From: Enchytraeus crypticus
Taxonomy: Eukaryota > Annelida > Clitellata > Enchytraeida > Enchytraeidae
Assembly: GCA_905160935.1 (NCBI GenBank)
Contig: CAJHZI010000428.1
Location: 255,001 to 319,000 of the forward strand
Length of the DNA: 64,000 nucleotides
Direction of reading: 5' to 3'
Made by a program: the position numbers and the translations under genes. Positions 60,291 through 64,000 of this stretch are shown here, in pieces (positions within the stretch are counted from its first letter, which is position 1; the number at the start of each line of letters is the position of its first letter). The notes beneath the pieces were generated by a model. That model searched no databases. It was given only the letters and a program-made list of their open reading frames with translations, and was not told where the DNA came from.

Positions 60291-60814
60291 GTAATGCGCT
60301 GAATTGTCTGCTTGCACTCGTCAGGTTATCGGATGCGTTTGTCTGGCCACCTAGTCAATCCTGGACCTGCTAGACTCTGAGTTTAATTGTTAAATGTCTA
60401 GTTTTTAGCATTGAGGATCTTGTTCTGTTACATCCTGTGTTGTGCTCAATAGATTGTCTTGAACTGTTCTATAACTAGATGTCATGTGAGAGTTCGGCTG
60501 TTCACCTGAGTTATACACTTGTGAAGACACACAGTAGACATCTTCATAATGTTCAACTTCAGTTGTTTGAATATAAAATACCCTACGGTAAACTTATTGG
60601 CTAACTTTGTTTTTATTTCAATGCTATTTTTTGAACTTAGAGGAGGCTTGACTTATGTTGATCGGTTAGTGAACGGGTATTGTAGGGACTAGAGCAGTGG
60701 ATTCCTCAGTGTATGAATGAGTCAAGCTAGGCTAGAAATGAGGTTATTGATCACAATGTCTCGGTAACTTGTTTTTACAGTGTATGTTGTGACTTGTTTA
60801 ACTTCTGTTCTGAT

Positions 60815-60820
60815 AATAAA
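60815..60820 (+). terminator. Polyadenylation signal, acylphosphatase
   Basis: AATAAATAAA about 700 nt after the stop, at the end of non-repetitive sequence suitable for a 3'UTR. Confidence 0.45.
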
Positions 60821-61295
60821 TAAAAATGTAAATATAATCTGTGTTATTCTAATTCAGCTAGTTGATTTTCATCGGAATTTAGGGTAATTTGCGTTTTTAT
60901 CATTTGAAGTGGTGTGTTATTCTGGCAGTTACATCTTCAAAGTCTATGTGACTAGATCTAGTTACATAGATTAAAACTATTTATATGACTCTGTTAATAT
61001 GTAAAATAGCAGATAGATCAAATATAAAGTTATAGTGCTAGTATTAGTAATCCCTAATTAATGGAATTCTTTGTAAATTATATTATTGGACATGATTTTA
61101 TCTTTAGATATACTTAGCAGGTTTTGATTTTGTTCTGTTGTTGTGGTCAATGTTCTTGTCTCATTGTTTTAACACTGTAGTGTAGCGCTGCTCTTGTTAC
61201 ATTTTTTACATTATATTATAGACACACTGTGCGGGTGAATGTGCAGTGTGGTTACAAACTGAACGTGTTGTTAGTGCATTGATAGTAGTGGAGCC

Positions 61296-61530
61296 TGATA
61301 ATAAAGGATTAGACTAATCCTTTATTATCAGGCTCCAGTCTCTACTGGAGCCTAATAATAAAGGATTAGTCTAACAGCTCCAGCCTCTACTGGAGCCTGT
61401 TGATAGAGGATTAGTCTAACAGCTCCAGTCTCTAGTGGAGCCTGTTAATAGAGGATTAGTGTAACAGCTCCAGCCTCTATTGGAGCCTGATAAGAAAGGA
61501 TTAGTCAACAGCTCCAGTCTCTGTTAGTTA
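61296..61530. repeat. Perfect palindrome followed by tandem repeats
   Basis: A 24-bp inverted repeat with a one-base spacer (arms start TGGAGCCTGATAATAAAGG) is followed by about four units with CCAGTCTCTACTGGAGCCT and AAAGGATTAGTCTAACAGCT. Each unit contains a smaller CTCCAG/CTGGAG dyad. Confidence 0.88.
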
Positions 61531-62384
61531 TCAGTTAGCAGAGTTAGTTATATATCCATGTTACCTTTCATAAAAAGCACTGGGTCAGAATGCATAGTTG
61601 CTTGTTGAGACCAGCGCAAAAAAAGCTCTAATAAAAACCTGTCCAGTGAGTATCCGGGTTTTTATTTCATTTTCTTATTAGTTTATATTGAAATCTGTCA
61701 GAACATAGAAACTAGACAGGTACAGGCATATAAAACTGATTGTTTGATTAAGTTGACTTGTAAGGCGCTTCATATATAGGCCTAGTCTTCTAACTAACAA
61801 TAAAAACTAGAACTAGAATACTAAGTAGTGTAGTCAGGAGCTTTATAGTTTACCTTAGGGTTTCAAATTTGAAACTCTCGGATCAATTATGAAGTTACGA
61901 AAATAGTTATTAAATTATTGAATTGCTATGGTGCAAAATTATTCACTCCAGATAGTCTTAACACATATAGAATGTCATACATAATTATTTGTAAATCTGA
62001 CTGCAAAAATATTAAGGTAGCACACTAAAATTAGAAAAAATTCATAATTTGAATTTAACAAATCCACCTAGATTGAGTCAAGCATTTTCGGATTTTTATG
62101 GAATACTCTCATCACTTTTGTCCTTTGATATTAACCTTCATTCGATATTTCAATGCCGTATCATTTAGACTATCCATTGTCTTCTGTAGGCTCGTCTCGC
62201 TTCTCGCTACCATTCCTTTGTACCGCTACCATTTTAAAATTTGTGTCGGAACCAGCCTTACCTGAATATATGCTGTTAGATACTGTAAGACATGTAAATG
62301 CAAAAACTAATATATATTTGTATTGTTTTTACTATCTTTATTTAATGTCAGGCTGATGAAGAAGAAAGTAACTACAAGAGTTTG

Positions 62385-62545
62385 GTTCAGTTCAGTTTGT
62401 ACGAAGTCTGGGTTCGGTTCGGGTTCGGCCAGAGTCTGGGTTCGGGTTCGGTTCGGTTCGGCCAGAGTCTGGGTTCGGGTTCGGTTCGGGTTCGGTCAGA
62501 GTCTGGGTTCGAGTGCGGTTCGGTCAAAATTCTAGATTTTAGGGT
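62385..62545. repeat. GGTTCG-rich repeat
   Basis: About four units of GCCAGAGTCTGGGTTCGGGT with GGTTCGGTTCG filler; strongly G-skewed on the plus strand. Confidence 0.85.
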
Positions 62546-63114
62546 TCGGTTCGGTTCGATTCCCATCTCTAATTTAAAGTATGAAATTTGTATTGCTTTA
62601 TAATTTAGATTGAACTCTAGCATGTTCCAAACTTATATTCTGTTACTAGATGATAACTCTTATCTATGGTGTATTGCAAATGAAACATGGCGGCTTCTTT
62701 GTTTATTTAATGAGAATTCCTTCATAAAAAATATTTTTTAATTTACATAAAGATTTTCACAAATTGCAATCTCTCCGATAGTGCGTTAGTATTGAATTGT
62801 GTCCCTATATCGTTATTCTGTTATCGATTGTTGATAATAATTATTTGATTGCCCTTTTTAGTTACTGAAGCCGGTTGTCTATAATCTCAAACTATTTGCT
62901 TTTGTAACTTAGAATTTATTTTCACTTATGGGTTTTTAAAGGTATTAGTGTTAATTAAGTTAGGATAATTGAGACCTTAACCTATTCATAATATACTAAG
63001 TGTAAATATTTCACTTAGAGCGATGCCCTGGCGCTGTTTTCAGGTCACCCGTGTAATATTCAAATGTCCCCTATCCTCTTGAGCTGTAAAAAAGTAAACA
63101 CGCATTATATGATT

Positions 63115-63335
63115 ATAGTGAAATGATGGACTGTGTTGATATCTATCACTTTTAATACCACTTGCTTAAACCGTTAGGCAATTTAGTCTATTTTCCGTTC
63201 AACCAGTCCAGTGAATGTTCGAGATTATACTCCCAGATCAGCACGGTTGGGATTAGAACCCGCGAGGGTTCAATTCACCTCAGGATCTGTCATTTAAAAC
63301 TTCATGACGTTACCCCTATGCTATTAAAACATTTA
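63115..63335 (-). mobile_element. SINE-D copy
   Basis: Reverse copy: GATATCTATCACTTTTAATA, GGGATTAGAACCCGCGAGGG and TTTAAAACTTCATGACGTTA. About 450 bp upstream of the zinc-finger exon. Confidence 0.78.
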
Positions 63336-63782
63336 AAATGTAATAGCTGTGGTCACTTTGTAAATAATACAGATTATCAAGGTCATAAATATTTACTATT
63401 TATTATTTTTCATTGCTATGTCAACGTTATGTTCACTTTCATAAATTAATAAATTTTAAACATTCTGTGTCCGCAAATATTAAAATTATTGTGAATTATA
63501 GGTAACAGTAATATTAACCATTTTCTGTCAAACAACTGTGACAATATGAACTTGTCTGCGATAAAAATCTTAAGTCAGTGGCATCTGTTGTCGCTAAATA
63601 ATTTCTGTCTTGCAAAACTAAAGTAATCAATATGCTTGTGTAAAATTAACTTTGAGCAGGCATCGGTAAAGAATTCGTATTAATTATTTGCCCTACATGC
63701 TATCGTAGATAACAGGTAATCAAGTAGGTTCTGGCTGATAGAACTATCATTAACAAACTGTTGAACTTGTTTCAGAGTCAAA

Positions 63783-64000
63783 ATGTCGAAGCTACAGCAG
63801 CGCAGCGTCCACTACACATTTATCTGCGACCTCTGCGGGCTAGCCTTTGCCTCGCAGAAAGATCTAGACATCCACCATTCCTCCCACTCTTCCTCTGTCG
63901 TTCTCTCTTCCAACTCCACTCAACCTTTCGCTTGTCCCACCTGCGAAGTCTCTTTTGAATCATCAGGTCTCTTACGACGACATGTTCTCAGCGGCTGCAA
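63783..64000 (+). CDS. C2H2 zinc-finger protein, 5' end only
   Basis: ATG at 63783 within an exon that follows a TTGTTTCAG acceptor (63775), so the first exon would be non-coding. The frame runs to the window edge, 72 codons. Finger 1: CDLCGLAFASQKDLDIHHSSH (C-X2-C-X12-H-X3-H). Finger 2: CPTCEVSFESSGLLRRHVLSGC (C-X2-C-X12-H-X4-C, a C2HC type). A Ser-rich linker of about 25 residues lies between. The product is probably a nucleic-acid-binding protein; no family can be named. Confidence 0.65.
   Translation, partial: MSKLQQRSVHYTFICDLCGLAFASQKDLDIHHSSHSSSVVLSSNSTQPFACPTCEVSFESSGLLRRHVLSGC

Larger units (their letters stand above)
60822..63775. other. Intergenic
   Basis: Palindrome with tandem repeats, a GGTTCG repeat and SINE-D. 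The remainder is AT-rich unique sequence with no coding pattern seen. The upstream exon of the zinc-finger gene may lie here but was not found. Confidence 0.5.

Noticed and set aside
62323-62623. Overlapping repeat proteins
   Set aside because: GGTTCG repeat open in three frames on both strands; no other support.

Overview
This 64 kb window is nuclear DNA from an animal, most likely an invertebrate. It is AT-rich and intron-rich, and is full of microsatellites and tRNA-derived SINEs, with remains of at least two non-LTR retrotransposon families. The lineage cannot be fixed from the sequence alone. Six protein-coding loci and one tRNA can be supported. All splice junctions given here were placed by hand from GT/AG signals, reading-frame continuity and remembered family conservation.

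Layout: 1-10.8 kb is repeats without a recognisable host gene. An HSP110/HSPA4-type chaperone gene (+, 14 exons, 859 aa) occupies 11020-22279, with a heat-shock element and TATA box just upstream. A six-exon four-transmembrane protein with a Cys/Pro-rich tail lies at 25757-31188 (-), and a tRNA-Asp(GUC) sits in its fifth intron. 31.2-38.3 kb is repeats. A divergent alpha-tubulin gene is at 38.3/41.1-44.3 kb (+). The proteasome lid subunit PSMD8/Rpn12 is at 47307-55382 (-, 7 exons, 275 aa). Acylphosphatase is at 56665-60108 (+, 4 exons, 99 aa, with a 17-nt exon and a LINE in intron 1). The 5' end of a C2H2 zinc-finger gene is at 63783-64000 (+). The proteins are housekeeping functions (chaperone, proteasome, microtubule, acyl phosphate hydrolysis) and show no operon-like link.

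The most unusual feature is how introns meet exons. Many introns carry (TTGA/TGAT)n next to the 3' splice site. In at least seven places a piece of exon, together with its splice site, has been tandemly copied into the neighbouring intron or UTR. Copy number runs from one or two (HSP110 exons 6, 10 and 12), through four (membrane protein exon 3) and about 16 (PSMD8 exon 4 end with donor), to about 48 (PSMD8 exon 3 end with donor, 38-bp unit). The acylphosphatase stop-codon region is also repeated in its 3'UTR. Two introns (PSMD8 intron 4, tubulin intron 4) have (ATCA)n near the 5' end and (TGAT)n near the 3' end, so their ends are complementary. A short LINE-related element ending in TTGA repeats is a candidate source of the microsatellite.
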